Positions 10,472 to 23,100 of a stretch of DNA of 64,000 bases are shown piece after piece. The stretch is from Pinus tabuliformis (taxonomy: Eukaryota; Streptophyta; Pinopsida; Pinales; Pinaceae). How positions within the stretch are numbered: the first letter of the stretch is position 1; each line of letters begins with the position of its first letter. A program made the position numbers and the translations under genes. A model generated the notes under the pieces. That model saw only the letters and a program-made list of their open reading frames with translations, did not search any database and was not told the DNA's origin. The stretch covers positions 603,496,505 through 603,560,504 of the forward strand of contig CM062815.1 of assembly GCA_031772625.1 (NCBI GenBank), read 5' to 3'.

Positions 10472-13400
10472 GTACTAAAAACCCAAGGGATTATGAACCT
10501 TAGGGAATAATATTAAACCCAAGGGACTAATATTATAAACCCAAGGTATATAAACCCTAAGTGGAGACAAGTTTTGTCATAATGCAAGATTAGACCATTA
10601 TTGACCACAGTTGACCATGGTTGCTTATGGTTGACCATGGTTGCTTTAAATTAAATATTATTAAATAATAATAATAATATGAATATTAATTAATTAAATA
10701 ATAATAATAATTAATTCTTTCTCACAATGTGACGTTGGACCATGGTTGATCGTGGTTAGCCATGGTTGATTTTCATATTGAGACAATCTTTGTCACAGAG
10801 CGACATTTGAGCACAATAAACTGAAGGGATTAATACTAAAAGCCCAAGGGATTATGAAAGTGAGGAAATAATATTAAACCCAAGGGAGTAATATTATAAA
10901 CCCAAGGTATATAAACCCTAAATGGAGACAATTTTTTTCATAATGTGAGATGCATGGTTGACCATGATTGATATTATAAATCCAAGCTAATAATAAACCC
11001 AAGGGATTGATATTATGAATTGAAGGGAAACATAACCCAATGGGATTAATACTAAAACCCCAAGGGATTATGAACCCAAGGGAATAATATTAAACCCAAG
11101 GGACAATATTATAAACCCAACATTGGTAAACCCTAATATAAATATTATAAACACTAAAATAAACATGGTTTATTTTCTTGGTGAGACAATCCTTTTCAAA
11201 ATGCGACATTCAACCATGGTTGACCATGGTTGGATATGATTGACAATGGTTGACCATGATTTATATTATAAACCTAAGGGGATAATAAACCCAAGGGATT
11301 GATATTATAAACCCAAAGGAAAAATAAACCCAAGGGATTAATACTAAAACCCCAAGGGTTTATGAACCCAAGGGAATAATATTCAACCCAAGGGACTAAT
11401 ATTATAAACCCAACATATATAAACCCTATGATAAATATTATAAACACTAAATTAAACATGATTGACCATCATTGATTGTCATATTCAGACAATCCTTATC
11501 ACAATTCCATGTTAGACCATAGTTGACCATGGTTGACTGTGGCCCAAACGATTGATATTATAAACCTAAAGGAATAATAAACCCAATGGATTAATACTAA
11601 AAACTGAAGGATTATGAACCTAAGGGAATAATATTAAACCCAAGGGACTAATATTATAAACCCAAGGTATATAAACCCTAAGTCGAGACATTTTTTTTCA
11701 TAATGCGAGATGAGACCATTATTGACCACCGTTGACCATGGTTGCTTTAAATTAAATATTATTAAATAATAATAATAATATGAATATTAATTAATTAAAT
11801 AATAATAATAATAATTAATTCATCTTTAAATAATAATAATTGTTAATGATAATAATTAATAATAATAATTATTTTTTTCTCACAATGTCACGTTGGACCA
11901 TGGTTGATCGTGGTTGGCCATAGTTGATTTTCATATTGAGAAAATCTTTGTCACAGAGTGACATTTCAGTAGAATAAACCGAAGGGATTAATACTAAAAA
12001 CCCAAGGGATTATGAACCTCAAGGAATAATATTAAACCCAAGGGACTAATATTATAAACCCAAGGTATATAAACCCTAAGTGGAAACAATTTTTGTCATA
12101 ATGTGAGATGAGACCATTATTGACCACAGTTAACCATGGTTTCATATGGTTGACCATGGTTGCTTTTAACTAAATATTATTAAATAATTATTGACCATGT
12201 TGGACCATGGTTGAACATGGTTAATTTTCATATCGAGACATTTTTTTCACAATGCGACGCTGAACCATGGGTGATCAGGGTTGATTTTCATATTGAGACA
12301 ATTTGACCACGATTGACAATGGTTGACCATGTGTGTTTCTACAAAACATGGTTGACCATGATTTTCCATGATTGTCAATGATTTTTATATGCACACAAAT
12401 TTTGTCATAATGCAAGATTGGACCATGATTGACTATAGTTGACCATGGTTGATTATGGTTGACCATGGTTGATATTTTTTTCACAATGCGATGCTGAACC
12501 ATGGGTGATCAGGGTTGATTTTCATATCAAGACAATTTGACCACGATTGACAATGGTTGACCATGTTTGTTTCTACAAAACCATGATTGTCAATGATTTT
12601 TATATGTAGACAAATTTTGTCATAATGCGAGATTGGACCATGATTGACTATATTTGACCATGGTTGATTATGGTTGACCATGGTTAACCATGATTGATAT
12701 TATAAACCCAAGTTAATGATAGACCCACGGGATTGATATTATGAACCCAAGGGAATATAATTAAACCCAAGGGACTAATATTATAAAACCAACATTGATA
12801 AACCCTAATATAAATATTATAAACACTAAAATAAGCATGGTTTATTTTCATGGTGAGACAATCCTTCTCGCAATGCGACATTCAACCATGTTTGACCATG
12901 GTTGGCTATGAATGAAAATGGTTAACCATGATTAATATTATAAACCTAAGGGAATAATAAACCCAAAGGAATAATAAACCCAAGCGATTAATACTAAAAC
13001 CCCAAGGGATTATGAACCCAAGGGAATAATATTCAACCCAAGGGACTAATATTATAAACCCTAAGATAAATATTATAAACACTAAAAGAAACATGATTGA
13101 CCATCATTGATTTTCATATTGGACAATCCTTATCACAATTCCATGTTGGACCATGGTTGACCATTGTTGACATCATAATAAACCCAAGCGAGTGATATTA
13201 TAAACCCAAAGGAACAATAAACCCCAAGGGATTAATAGTTAAAAAAACCAAGGGATTATGAGCCTAAAGGAATAATATTAAACCCAAGGGACTAATATTA
13301 TAAACCCAAGGTATATAAACCCTAAGTGGAGACAATTTTTGTCATAATGCGAGATCATACCATTATTGACCACAGTTGACCATGGTTGCTTTAAATTAAA

Positions 13401-14800
13401 TATTATTAAATAATAATAATAATAATAATTAATTAAATAATAATAATAATAATTAATAATGATAACAATTAATAACAATAATTAATTCTTTGTCACAATG
13501 TGACATTGGACCATGGTTGATCGTGGTTGGCCATGGTTGATTTTCATATTGAGACAATCTTTGTCACAAAGCAACATTTGAGCATGGTTGACCATGGTTG
13601 ACTATGATTCACTATGGTTGACCCAAAGGAATAACAAACCATTGGGATTAATACTAAAAACCCAAGATTGACCATGGTTGACCATGTTTGATTCTATAAA
13701 ACATGCTTGACCATGATCAACCATGGGTGACCATGGTTGACAATGATTGTCCATGATTTTTATATGGAGACAATTTTTTTCACAATGCGACATCCCACCA
13801 TGGTTGGTTATGGTTGACCATGATTGATATTATAAACCCAAGTTAATAATAATCCCAAGGGATTGATATTATGAACCCAAGGGAAAAATAAACCCTAATA
13901 TATTCTACCAAAACCGCATGATTGACCATGGTTGAAAATGGTTGACCATGATTGATATTATAAACCTAAAGGAATAATAAGCCCAAGGGATTGATATTAT
14001 AAACCTAAAGGATTAATACAAAACCCCAAGGGATTATGAACCCAAGGGAATAATATTAAACCCAAGGGACTAATATTATAAAACCAATGTATAAAAACCC
14101 TAAGATAAATATTAAAAAGACTAAAATAAACATGGTTAAGCACAGTTGATTTTCATATTGGGACAATCCTTGTCACAATGTGACATTGGACTATGGTTGA
14201 TTACAGTTAACCATTTTTGAATAATATTAAACCCTAGGAATATGAACCATTATATCAATAAACCCAAGGGATTTATTATTATTATTATAATATAATGTAT
14301 CATTATGACAATGATTTTAGTGTTGCTTGATGCTTGTCACATGACAACCTTGCTTGTGATACTTCGATGTTGCTTGTCCCAAGGTTGACCATCGTTGATC
14401 ATGGTTGAACATGGTTGATCATGTTGGACATTGATTAACCATACTTGACCATGATTGACCATATCCAACCATGGTTGACCGTATTCAACCAAGGTAGAGC
14501 TTGGAATGTTCTAGGTTTGCTTTGGTTGACAAGGATGATCATGGTTATGACTATGGTTGACCAAAGATGACCACAAGATCGTGACCATGGTTGTGACTAT
14601 GGTTGACCAAAGATGACTATAAATGACCATGGTTGACCAAGGTTTTCCTTGGTTAAGCATGCTTGGACATGGTTTGATATATTTGGGCATGGTCAACCAT
14701 AATTTTCTATGATAGAATATGATTTTCCATTTTTACAATGGTTGACCACGTTCAACCATATAGACCTTGGTTAACAATATTTGACCATTAGGGATGGGTA
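10472..14800. repeat. Satellite-like TTGACC/CCATGG array, right block
   Basis: Continuation of the left array with the same modules ('gggattatgaacccaaggg', 'ttgaccatggttgacc', 'tgagacaatccttgtcac'). It is interleaved with A+T microsatellite stretches (AAT/ATT)n at about 10655-10715, 11750-11880 and 13385-13485, each following 'ttgctttaaattaaatatt'. After about 14300 the modules decay into shorter units such as 'ctatggttgaccaaagatga', repeated near 14545-14640. No gene is visible in it. Confidence 0.85.
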
Positions 14801-16130
14801 AAGCAATAGGTTTCCTGTGTTGAAAGGGATGAACATGGTTGATTATAGCTAACAAAGCTTTTACATCGTTGAGCATGGACGACAATGACTGATAATGATA
14901 TTAATAATGTTAATGTTAATATCATTAATACTATCATTAATAATTTTTTAAATATCATAATTAATATTAATAATATAATTATTAGTATATAATTTTTATA
15001 TTTAAATTTTTATTAATTACTTTATTATTTATTTATTAATATTAATATTAAATCTACTTATATCAACCATGTTAATGTTTAATAATATTGATATTGTTAA
15101 TTAAATATTATTAATATCTATATTATAATTTAAATGTTATTAATAATATTAATGGTATTAGGTTAATAACATTAAATGCTAACCATTTAAAAAAATTATT
15201 ATGATTAATAATATTTTTTTTCTAGACAAATTATATTAATGATATTATTAATAATATTAATTTGAACGTTGTAATAATAATAATAATAATAATAATAATT
15301 GATGATGATATATATCAATATTAATGTTTTAAATGATTAATATTAACGTTATATAATAATTTATATTAATATTAATAATATTTAATGATTATGATTAATC
15401 ATAGTTGATTTAGGCTTGTTATGGTTGAACATTATTGGCCATGGTTGGATATATTTCAGCACGTTGATCATATTTTTCTATGATATAATATGTTTGTCCA
15501 ATTTTACAATGTTTGATAACCTTAAACCATAGAGAGCTTGGTGACCATGTTTGGCCATTCTAACCTTGTTTGGTAATTCCCTTGGGTTTATATTAGATCT
15601 AAATTTTTATTAACAATTATTACACACTAAATATTATTTATTAGTTTATTTATCAAAACTAATGTTAATTCTATTTATATTGACAATGTTAATGTGTTTA
15701 ATAATATTGATATTATTAGTTAAATCATATTAATATTGTTATTATATTTTAAACATTATTAATAATTTTAATATTATTATGTTAATAATATTAAATACTA
15801 ATATTTTTTTTATAATTTTAAAAAATAATTAAAATTAATAATATTATTTTCTAGACATTATGAATATCATTATATTAATTATATTATGAAAACCTCAAAA
15901 CCTAAAACTAATACCAAAACATTAAATTTTAAAGGATACTTTAAACTAAAAGCTTAAAACATAAAATTTTAGATTTCTCAATTTTCACATTACTTCAATC
16001 ACCAATTGAACTATCTCTAAAACAAATTTCAATATATAATTAATTAACTTAATTAAATAATAATTTAATATATTTAAAAAAATAAACATAACATTATAGT
16101 CATAATAAAAGATATAATTAATTAACATAA
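14801..16130. repeat. AT-rich TAATATTA low-complexity tract
   Basis: Dominated by variations of 'taataatattaat' and 'atattaatatta' with an (AAT)n microsatellite at about 15270-15300. Two short returns of the array motif ('ttatggttgaac', 'ccatggttgg') occur near 15400-15560. No coding potential is visible. Confidence 0.75.
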
Positions 16131-17175
16131 TTAGATGATGATGTTGACGTTAATAATCCGTTATGATAAAGGATAAATACGAGCAAGACAAAGTGATGAC
16201 AATGACCATTTCTGTAAATAAAAAGCTACTGAGAAAGAAAACATTATTTGTGTGGTTTCCCTAACATGGACCCAATACAACCAATAAAGCTTATGTGAAT
16301 TAAAAGATAAAGTATTAAAAACTAAATTTTATTTTTATCAATGGCCATTGCAGCTACACAAGCTCCGGGAGAGATTCAAATCTCCCTTGATGATGCCATA
16401 ACTCTACCATACAAATCTCCATATATACATGCATGCACATGGTTGAACACTTATAAAAAAAACCTAATTTAAAGATGCAATATGTATAAAAACCCTACTT
16501 TAAAAAAAAATATTAAAACCTCATGAAATCCCCAATAATATTACCTATCGTGCTTGGCACATCAAAATTGTTGTAAAAGGTCATAAAGGCATATTATTGT
16601 TGGCTTAAGCACGGGAAGTGAGCATTGTTATTAATGTTTTTTTCCACCATATTTAATAGAAACAACAACAAATAGAGCTCGTATTCTACTCTTTTCGCCT
16701 ACGTAATCCTCTTCTTCTCACCTGCACACTGTGTAATCGATTGTTCTAGTTCACCACCAATTTCATGGGTCCCATCCGGACCTCCCTTTTTCGATCACAA
16801 AACAAGCCCAAAGAAATCCTCACTGCCCGCGGTTCATCCTCCCTTCTTGCACTCCCAACCTACAACAAGCCTCGATTGAACCTTGCAGGGTGTGTACATC
16901 TTACAACGTGGTCGGGAGGATTGTAAGTTCGCCCACTATGCTATGGCCTAGAAGTGGTGGAGCTTAATACGTTAGCACCCTACAAAGCACTCAAACCGTA
17001 AATTATGTTAATTGATATAACATCAAAAGTATAAAAAAATTAAATTAAAAAACAAAATTTTTACTAATCCAACATCATTTGAGAAAAAAACAATATCATT
17101 TGAAAAAAAAAATCAAAAATAAGTTTCCTATATGTCAAATCATTGAGCATCCCACAAGGTATTAATATATTCCAG
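16131..17175. other. Unassigned intergenic DNA
   Basis: No recognisable gene. A 44-codon open frame starts at the ATG at 16341 (MAIAATQAPGEIQISLDDA) without a known domain. A more GC-balanced patch at 16680-16990 has stop codons in all frames. Nothing else is supportable. Confidence 0.5.
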
Positions 17176-17567
17176 GAGTTTAATTCTAACTTAGAAAATG
17201 CAAGGCCTCACCAAAAATTTCAACACACTTTTCTACCAGAAAATGAAGAGAAAGATGTTCTAGAAATATTGGAGGAATTTCTTGTAATTACAAGTTGATT
17301 TAAAAAATTTATCATTTGTTTGTGTTTAATTTTTTTAAACATATTTAAAGAAAACAATTTAATCATTGTATGAGTTTAATCCTAACTTAGAAAATGCAAA
17401 GCCTCACCAAAAATTTCAACACTCTTTTCTACCAGAAAATGAAGAGAAAGATGTTCTAGAAATATTGGAGGAATTTCTTGTAATTACAAGTTGATTTAAA
17501 AAATTTATAATTTATTTGTGTTTAATTTTTTTAAACATATTTAAAGAAAACAACTTAATCATTGTAT
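17176..17567. repeat. 196-bp direct tandem duplication
   Basis: Two head-to-tail copies, 17176-17371 and 17372-17567, both beginning 'gagtttaat' and containing 'ctaccagaaaatgaagagaa' and 'ttcttgtaattacaagttga'. I see only a handful of differences (for example aaggcc/aaagcc and cacactttt/cactctttt), so the duplication is fairly recent. Confidence 0.9.
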
Positions 17568-17868
17568 TATCCACTATAATTTAATCATGAAATTTGAATT
17601 CAAATTTCCAATAAATCAAGTAGACAAGACAAAAATAGTCATTTCACTGCAACAATTTCAATAAAAATTATTTTACCTGGTACCAACCAAAAAAAACCTC
17701 TAAAACTTAAAATAATTTTAATAAACAACATCAAAATACCCTTGAAAACAAGTTGCAATGGATGATAGGAGACTATGAATCTTGTGTTACCAAAACTATG
17801 CACATAGATTTGTTCAAAAATATTCTTTACATTAGTTGCATTAGGAATTAAACACTGCAGTTGTAACT

Positions 17869-17924
17869 ACCATGGGTGTTTCAGGAGTTTCTCTCAACCA
17901 TGGGTGTTTCAGGAGATTCTCTCA
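17869..17924. repeat. 28-bp tandem duplication
   Basis: The unit 'accatgggtgtttcaggagt' plus 'ttctctca' occurs twice in a row (17869-17896 and 17897-17924) with one difference. The rest of 17568-18100 shows nothing I can assign. Confidence 0.85.
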
Positions 17925-18101
17925 GATTTAGGTTAGAGAGTGGATAGACAAAAGGAATATAGCTACCAGATCATGAGGGCAAAGGGCATATAGCGAGTTC
18001 GCCCAAACCCACTCTGGCTAAAGAGATTTTCCATAAATGATGATGATGATGGTGGTTAATGTCCACTAAGACCAAATTGGTCTATCAGACCTACAGTTTT
18101 C

Positions 18102-18902
18102 TTAGTTTTTAATTATTTGACTCCTCGTCTTTCTTGGCGAGATTGGTGCTGTAGCTTTCTTTTTTTTCTCTATGGTCTTCCAACTTCCTTTATCTTGCAT
18201 CTCCTTCATCTCTTCTGGTTCTTGGGACATTGGTGTCTTAGCTTTGCGATCTATTGTGTTCATCCTTTTGAAGATAGTCGGAGAAGAAGTTTGGTCTAGG
18301 AGATCTACTTTGTTGTTAAATGAAGATTTATTTTGTGCAGTATTCGAATCCTCATAACTGTTGATTTGTTGGGCGGGACTTTCTCCCTGCTTGTCTTGAG
18401 AGTTGTTTCTTCCTTGCCCGATTTCTTGTGATTCAGAGCTTTCTTTAGAGTATTCTTCTTTGATGACAGTGTAGTGTTCTTTTTGTGCTCCTTCCCACCA
18501 TGTAGATCTGTGATGGTTTTTTCTAGCAGAATTTTTCTGGGAGGCTTTTGGGCAATTTTTTGCTAGATGGCCTGTCTCAAAGCAGGATCGACATCTGAAG
18601 AGGACACTTTCATAATCGAGTTTCTGGTTCCACACATAGTCTTTACTTGTTAGTTTTATTTCAGCTGGGAATCCGGTGTTGAAGTTCATTTCCACATAGA
18701 TGCGTCCATAGGTGGTTCTGGCATATTCCTCTGTTTCTGGGCACCTGCAGTAAAATTTCCCAATTGCATTTCCAATGGCTTTTAGCGAAGAGAGATTATA
18801 GAGATACAAGGGTAGGCTTGGAAATCTCACCCAAACTGGTGCTGAGGTTATGACTGCTATAGAGGGATCGAATGATAGGTTCCATGGCTTCATGAATAGC
18901 AT
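18102..18902 (-). pseudogene. L1-type LINE ORF1 fragment (DUF4283 end plus CCHC)
   Basis: A 266-codon open frame on the minus strand. Its start (MKPWNLSFDP, then APVWVRFPSLPLYLYN) matches the end of the DUF4283 domain and the zf-CCHC_4 region typical of plant L1 ORF1. The knuckle is CRSCFETGHLAKNC (C-X2-C-X4-H-X4-C). The tail is hydrophilic and Lys/Ser-rich, ending SPRKTRSQIIKN. ORF1 would bind LINE RNA. The N-terminal half of DUF4283 is missing and no ORF2 follows on the low-coordinate side, so this is a fragment truncated at both ends despite its open frame. It is a different subfamily from the LINE at 49834-57725. Confidence 0.8.
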
Positions 18903-19713
18903 AGGTAAGTAAATTAAATGGCAGAAGAATGTTAATGTGAATAGAAATTCATCTTAATAAATATTAAAATACTTACTTCACATATTATATATTAAAAAAT
19001 ATCATAATTATATTAATAAATATATATATTAATAAGTTTATATGAACTACATTAATAATTATTTGGTATAATTTGATCTACTCATTCTTGTGAGGATAAT
19101 ACTCATATTTTTTTCAATTTTTTTCAAAAATTTTAATTTCAATAATAAAAACCTTAATATTATAAAAATCTTAATAAAATTACTAAAACCCCAATATAAT
19201 AATTCAATATAATATAACCTTTGAAGATTTAATATAGCGCTTTTTGTTTGTTACTTCTGTGTATATATTGCTGCTAGATAAATGCAACAACCCAAATTAC
19301 AAACTATAAATTTTAATAAGTTTTCTTTACTGGTTGTACTATAGTTATTTAATGTTGTCTTGTTAGAAAATAAATAAATTAATTAATTTATAGGCTTTAC
19401 TTTTCAAAACAAAAGGAAACCCTTAGCAGTTGTAATTATGACACTTCAAAATCGAAACTATAAAAATATGAAATGAAATTGGACGTAGTGAAATCGAAAT
19501 CAAACTCGTAAAGGAATTCTAAGCTGAAATGATAAAGGGACATGGATTCCATCTTCAAATACATTAATAAATCTGAGTTACTATTAATTCAAATCACCTT
19601 GAAATATTTTACAGCTTACCCCAAGCCAGGTATCACATCCTCCCTTCCTAGGCCTTTTTAACCCCAAATTCCATCCATCCCAATATCACCGGGCGTTCTA
19701 CCTAATCGACTAA
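18903..19713. other. AT-rich intergenic DNA
   Basis: Rich in 'aatattaaaat' and 'ttaataaat' runs. The last 100 bases before 19714 are more pyrimidine-rich ('cctcccttcctaggcc', 'ttccatccatccc') and may be the remains of a promoter and 5' UTR for the following gene fragment. I see no clear TATA box. Confidence 0.5.
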
Positions 19714-20043
19714 ATGGCGTTGTTCCATCTCCGCCTTGTTCTGATCGCTGCCGTCATCGTCTGCTTCTGTCAATTGCTTGCAAATGCGTTCAAGAGGCGC
19801 CCGAGGGCCCTTGTCACACAGATCACCCAAGATGCCACTACGTTGTGCTACACCGTCGAAATCTGGCAAAGAACACCTGCGCGGATCCAGCGTTTAGTGC
19901 TAGACATCGAGCAAAACTACATGTGGGTAAGATGCGACAAGAAAAGTTACAGATCCTTTACTTACAGCCCGGTCGCCTGCAGCGCGCAACTGTGCACCGG
20001 AGTTTTAGGGTTAGGGTTCATAAAAATGTATTCACTTTTGTGA
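19714..20043 (+). pseudogene. Truncated basic-7S-globulin / xylanase-inhibitor-like protein (5' end)
   Basis: ATG at 19714 opens a 109-codon frame. Residues 1-26 (MALFHLRLVLIAAVIVCFCQ...) look like a secretory signal peptide. Residues 31-95 (RALVTQITQDATTLCYTVEI, QRTP, RLVLDIEQNYMWVRCDKKSY, RSFTYSPVACSAQLC) match the N-terminal lobe of plant A1-family proteins of the basic 7S globulin/EDGP/TAXI group. These are extracellular and usually proteolytically inactive; here the position of the catalytic DTG reads DIE. The full protein is normally about 400-450 residues. Homology stops after CSAQLC, at a GTTTTAGGGTTAGGG stretch, with a stop at 20043. No continuation is visible downstream. Confidence 0.65.
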
Positions 20044-20885
20044 ATGTTTAGATTACGCTTTAACACCGCACTCGAGATCTAGGGTTAGCGAATGGGAGTA
20101 TTAGGGTTAGAGTTTATGATGAGCAACTATGAGTATCATTCGTAGCTATATAGGCCTCGGCAATGGCATTGATTAACAGAACGAGTTGAGGCGGAGGGAA
20201 GGTGAGCTGAATTTTGCACATATGTATCAATGACACTCTTCATGACATGTTGATCTTTGAGAAATTGAAACCGACTTGACTTTTGATCTCTTGAAATAGG
20301 TTATGGGACACAAAGAGAATATGAACACTGGGCCATTACACAGCCACATTTATAACAAAGGCGCACAAGTATAATATTAACATGTATAGTCGCATAGCTT
20401 GGTAACATTCATACGTTTCAGAATGCAAACAGAGATTAGTTTCAACACCTGTTTGGAATTAATTTTTTCTTATGATTTTTTCTAATCTCATATATGTGGA
20501 GGTAAATAAGAGGCACTGTAATTTTTTAATGATCATTTGGTAAAAAATTAATTTAAGTAGGGTTTAAATGCAAGGATGTTATCACTTTCAATTTCATTCA
20601 TTGATGGAGTGGCTACTACCAGAATATACGGGCATCTTTCAATTTAAACCCTTAGATCAAAAAGATTAATTAGCAAAATCATTAAAGTGCCTAATTCCAA
20701 TAAGAGGGATGCCTATCAACTTAACTGGTATCAAAATGCTTACACTTCAATTACGAGCCTCAAAGAGCATGATTACTTTGCTTTTAGAAAACCGAATAAA
20801 TAAAGTAAAAGCTTAAAACGTTTGTTGAGAAGAGTGATATAAGCCAAAAGTAATGAAGGCAGAATAATTGTTTGTCATATATTGA
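20044..20885. other. Intergenic DNA with short telomere-like motifs
   Basis: Contains TTTAGGGTTAGGG-like pieces at about 20008-20022 and again at 20080-20115 ('ctagggttagcg', 'attagggttagag'), too few and too scattered for a telomeric tract. No gene is visible. Confidence 0.5.
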
Positions 20886-20887
20886 TT

Positions 20888-21071
20888 TACATATATATTG
20901 ATTATAGTTTATAGTACCATTTTCATCGCCATACTCAAAAGAGTAACCACTATAATTATCAAGAGTGCAAATTGACTCTGAAATTTGATTTGCAGAAACA
21001 CATTTTGGATATATACAAGAGAGAGGCCTTGTCGTTGATGATCCTTGGGGATCAAAGAAATTAAGAGAGAT
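20888..21071 (-). pseudogene. Single exon of a nepenthesin-type aspartic protease
   Basis: On the minus strand, a good 3' splice site (GGTTTGCAG) precedes codons ISLNFFDPQGSSTTRPLSC, PKCVSANQISESIC and YSGYSFEYGDENGTINY. The pattern N-F-F-D-P-x-x-S-S-T, then S-C...C, then Y-G-D-x-x-G-T is that of the exon after the first catalytic Asp in plant 'aspartic proteinase-like' A1 genes. A GTAAAT donor lies near 20887. No neighbouring exon carries the DTG or second Asp, so it appears to be an isolated exon of a dead gene. Confidence 0.6.
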
Positions 21072-22927
21072 CTGCAAACCAAATGGAAATTGGTCACACC
21101 GGGAAATACAAGGAAACGCAAACGTTTTAAAATATATATAACATCATAAAAGCAGTAATCTTAACTATGTTATCCTAATTTTTTTTGGAAAAAATTAAAA
21201 AAAAATCCCACACTAATTTTATTTCCCATTGAATTTGAGAGTGCTTGACATGAACAGAAATTTGTTTTTAATGAAAAATGTTCGATATTGCAACTAAGCC
21301 TATACTGAATATGCGCCATATTATATTGAAGGAATAGCTTCTGCTACTTGTTTCATTTCAAGAATTTTTAACAGTATGCCCTTTGCTAAGTTGGAGATGC
21401 AAGCAGCTAATGAATTTGCTCATCATAAAATTCCAAAATTCCAATGCTTTTACTGTGATATCGTATCTGAATAATCAATTTCTCCCTTTGGATACTTGAA
21501 AGAGCTCCTCCAAGGTACGATAAATGACTCCTCTAATGGCATGGATTCCCTTTCATGGTAAATGTATTGCCAGTTGTAGTTTGCCAATAGTCAACTTTAC
21601 ACACATATAGCCTTACCAAACTGACACAACAACGGGTATAGTACTGGGAAAGAAACCATTGCATCACTTTGAGCAATAAAATATGATAAAATTTGAACGC
21701 CATCTTTGAAGAACTATTTAGGAATCTCATAAACGTGAAGTACCTCTCTCCTATCTTTTTCTTTCTGGTGTTTTTTGGGACTAGTCCCTTGAAGAAGCAT
21801 TTATTAAGTTTTTTTTTACAATATTTACATATCACATCAATCACAATATACCGAAATATAAACACTATGATACATATAAGCTGCAGGGCAGTGTCACAAT
21901 GGTAGTATTTCTAGAATTTGCAATTAGAAATAAGGATACTACCATTAACACAAATACTAAAGCAGCTCCTACTAATATTCTTTCATTCGTTACTCCGTGG
22001 GCATCATGTACAAACATTATTCTTCTGAGCTCCAACACTTCATTGTAAACACAATTATTATCCATTTTCTATTTATTAAATTTCTTGAGATTTTCACACT
22101 ACAAACCCATGAATAACATAGCAGATGTCATCCCAGCAATGTAGGGATAACATTGGCACATTAATATTCCTATTTCGAAAGCATATCACAATTTATCTTT
22201 ACTAACTGAAGTTTAGCCTTCAAATGTTGAACTGGTAAAGTCCATAACTTTTTCTTCCAAAAATTCAAATAGGATAAAATCAAGGTAAAACTTATTTAAC
22301 TATTTCAAATAATAAAATAAATCTCACATGCTTTGAACCTAGTGAAAGCATTCAATTTATACAACAGTTTAAAGAATCAAAGGCTTTCTAAATACAATTA
22401 GAATTATTACCTGAAAATTTCCAAGAAAACGAACTTTCTAAAGGCGGTGTGATCGATTCTTTGTGCAAACAAATAAAGGTCTCCGCTTCTGTTTGAAAGT
22501 TGCTCCATGGAAATTAAAATCCAAACGTTCGGTTTATCAGCAGCACTTAATGTCCATTGCCACTGTCCTCTGTAGAAAACAATGAAGCCATACAAATTAT
22601 TCAATGGAGAAATGACATGCATATCTCAAAGATCTCAAAAATTAAACATGGTTGTACGTGCATTTAAGGCGCTGATACTAAGGGTTAATCCCCATTTAAA
22701 AAAAAATATTAATTAAATTATTAAGTGTGAATTTGAGCCTAACATATTAATTAAATTATATTTTAAATCCAACTTATCAATTTAGTAATTTCGCATATCT
22801 CACACAACTTTGTAATGGTACCAAATTCGAGTAAGTATGATTGAAGTTATTTCCAACATAAATGGATGGTATCCCATGAATGGATTTGCTATTAAAACAT
22901 TGACATGTCAATATCATATTGCAAAGC
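21072..22927. other. Gene-poor DNA with one possible orphan exon
   Basis: No protein homology recognised. On the minus strand 22421-22568 is open (GQWQWTLSAADKPNVWILIS ...) and is flanked by plausible splice signals (TTTTCTACAG before, TTTTCAG followed by GTAATA after), so it may be an orphan exon. On the minus strand 21865-22065 encodes a short peptide with one hydrophobic segment (ILVGAALVFVLMVVSLFLIA). Neither can be assigned. Confidence 0.35.
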
Positions 22928-23100
22928 TAGTAAGCGCTTCCTCAAAACACAATTCCGCCCAGGCTTCCAAGTTTTGATTCCCAGTTTGGTGAGCTCGCCA
23001 CGCCATTAAGCTAGATTCAAACTAGCATAACCAGTGTGGGAAGTACGGTTGACCCATTGATTGGACTAGCGTCATGTCTCATCCAGATGCCTCTGAACGC
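22928..23100 (+). repeat. Possible tRNA-derived SINE-like sequence
   Basis: 'gctagtaagcgcttcc' resembles a Pol III box A (tRNA D-arm). 'agttttgattccc', about 40 bp downstream, resembles box B (GGTTCGATTCCC). I could not define the 3' end or a TSD, so this is weak. Confidence 0.3.

Noticed and set aside
1-14800. Regularly repeated CCATGG motifs considered as a CRISPR-like array
   Set aside because: Spacing is irregular, the intervening sequence is itself repeated, and the context is plant nuclear retroelement DNA with no cas genes.
16680-16990. More GC-balanced patch as a possible gene or tRNA
   Set aside because: Stops in all frames and no cloverleaf with A and B boxes could be drawn.
20000-20120. 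Telomere or interstitial telomeric repeat
   Set aside because: Only a few scattered TTTAGGG-like units, no tandem tract.
21865-22065. Membrane protein exon with one hydrophobic segment
   Set aside because: Short, no homology and no supporting splice structure; a hydrophobic run is common in AT-rich non-coding DNA.
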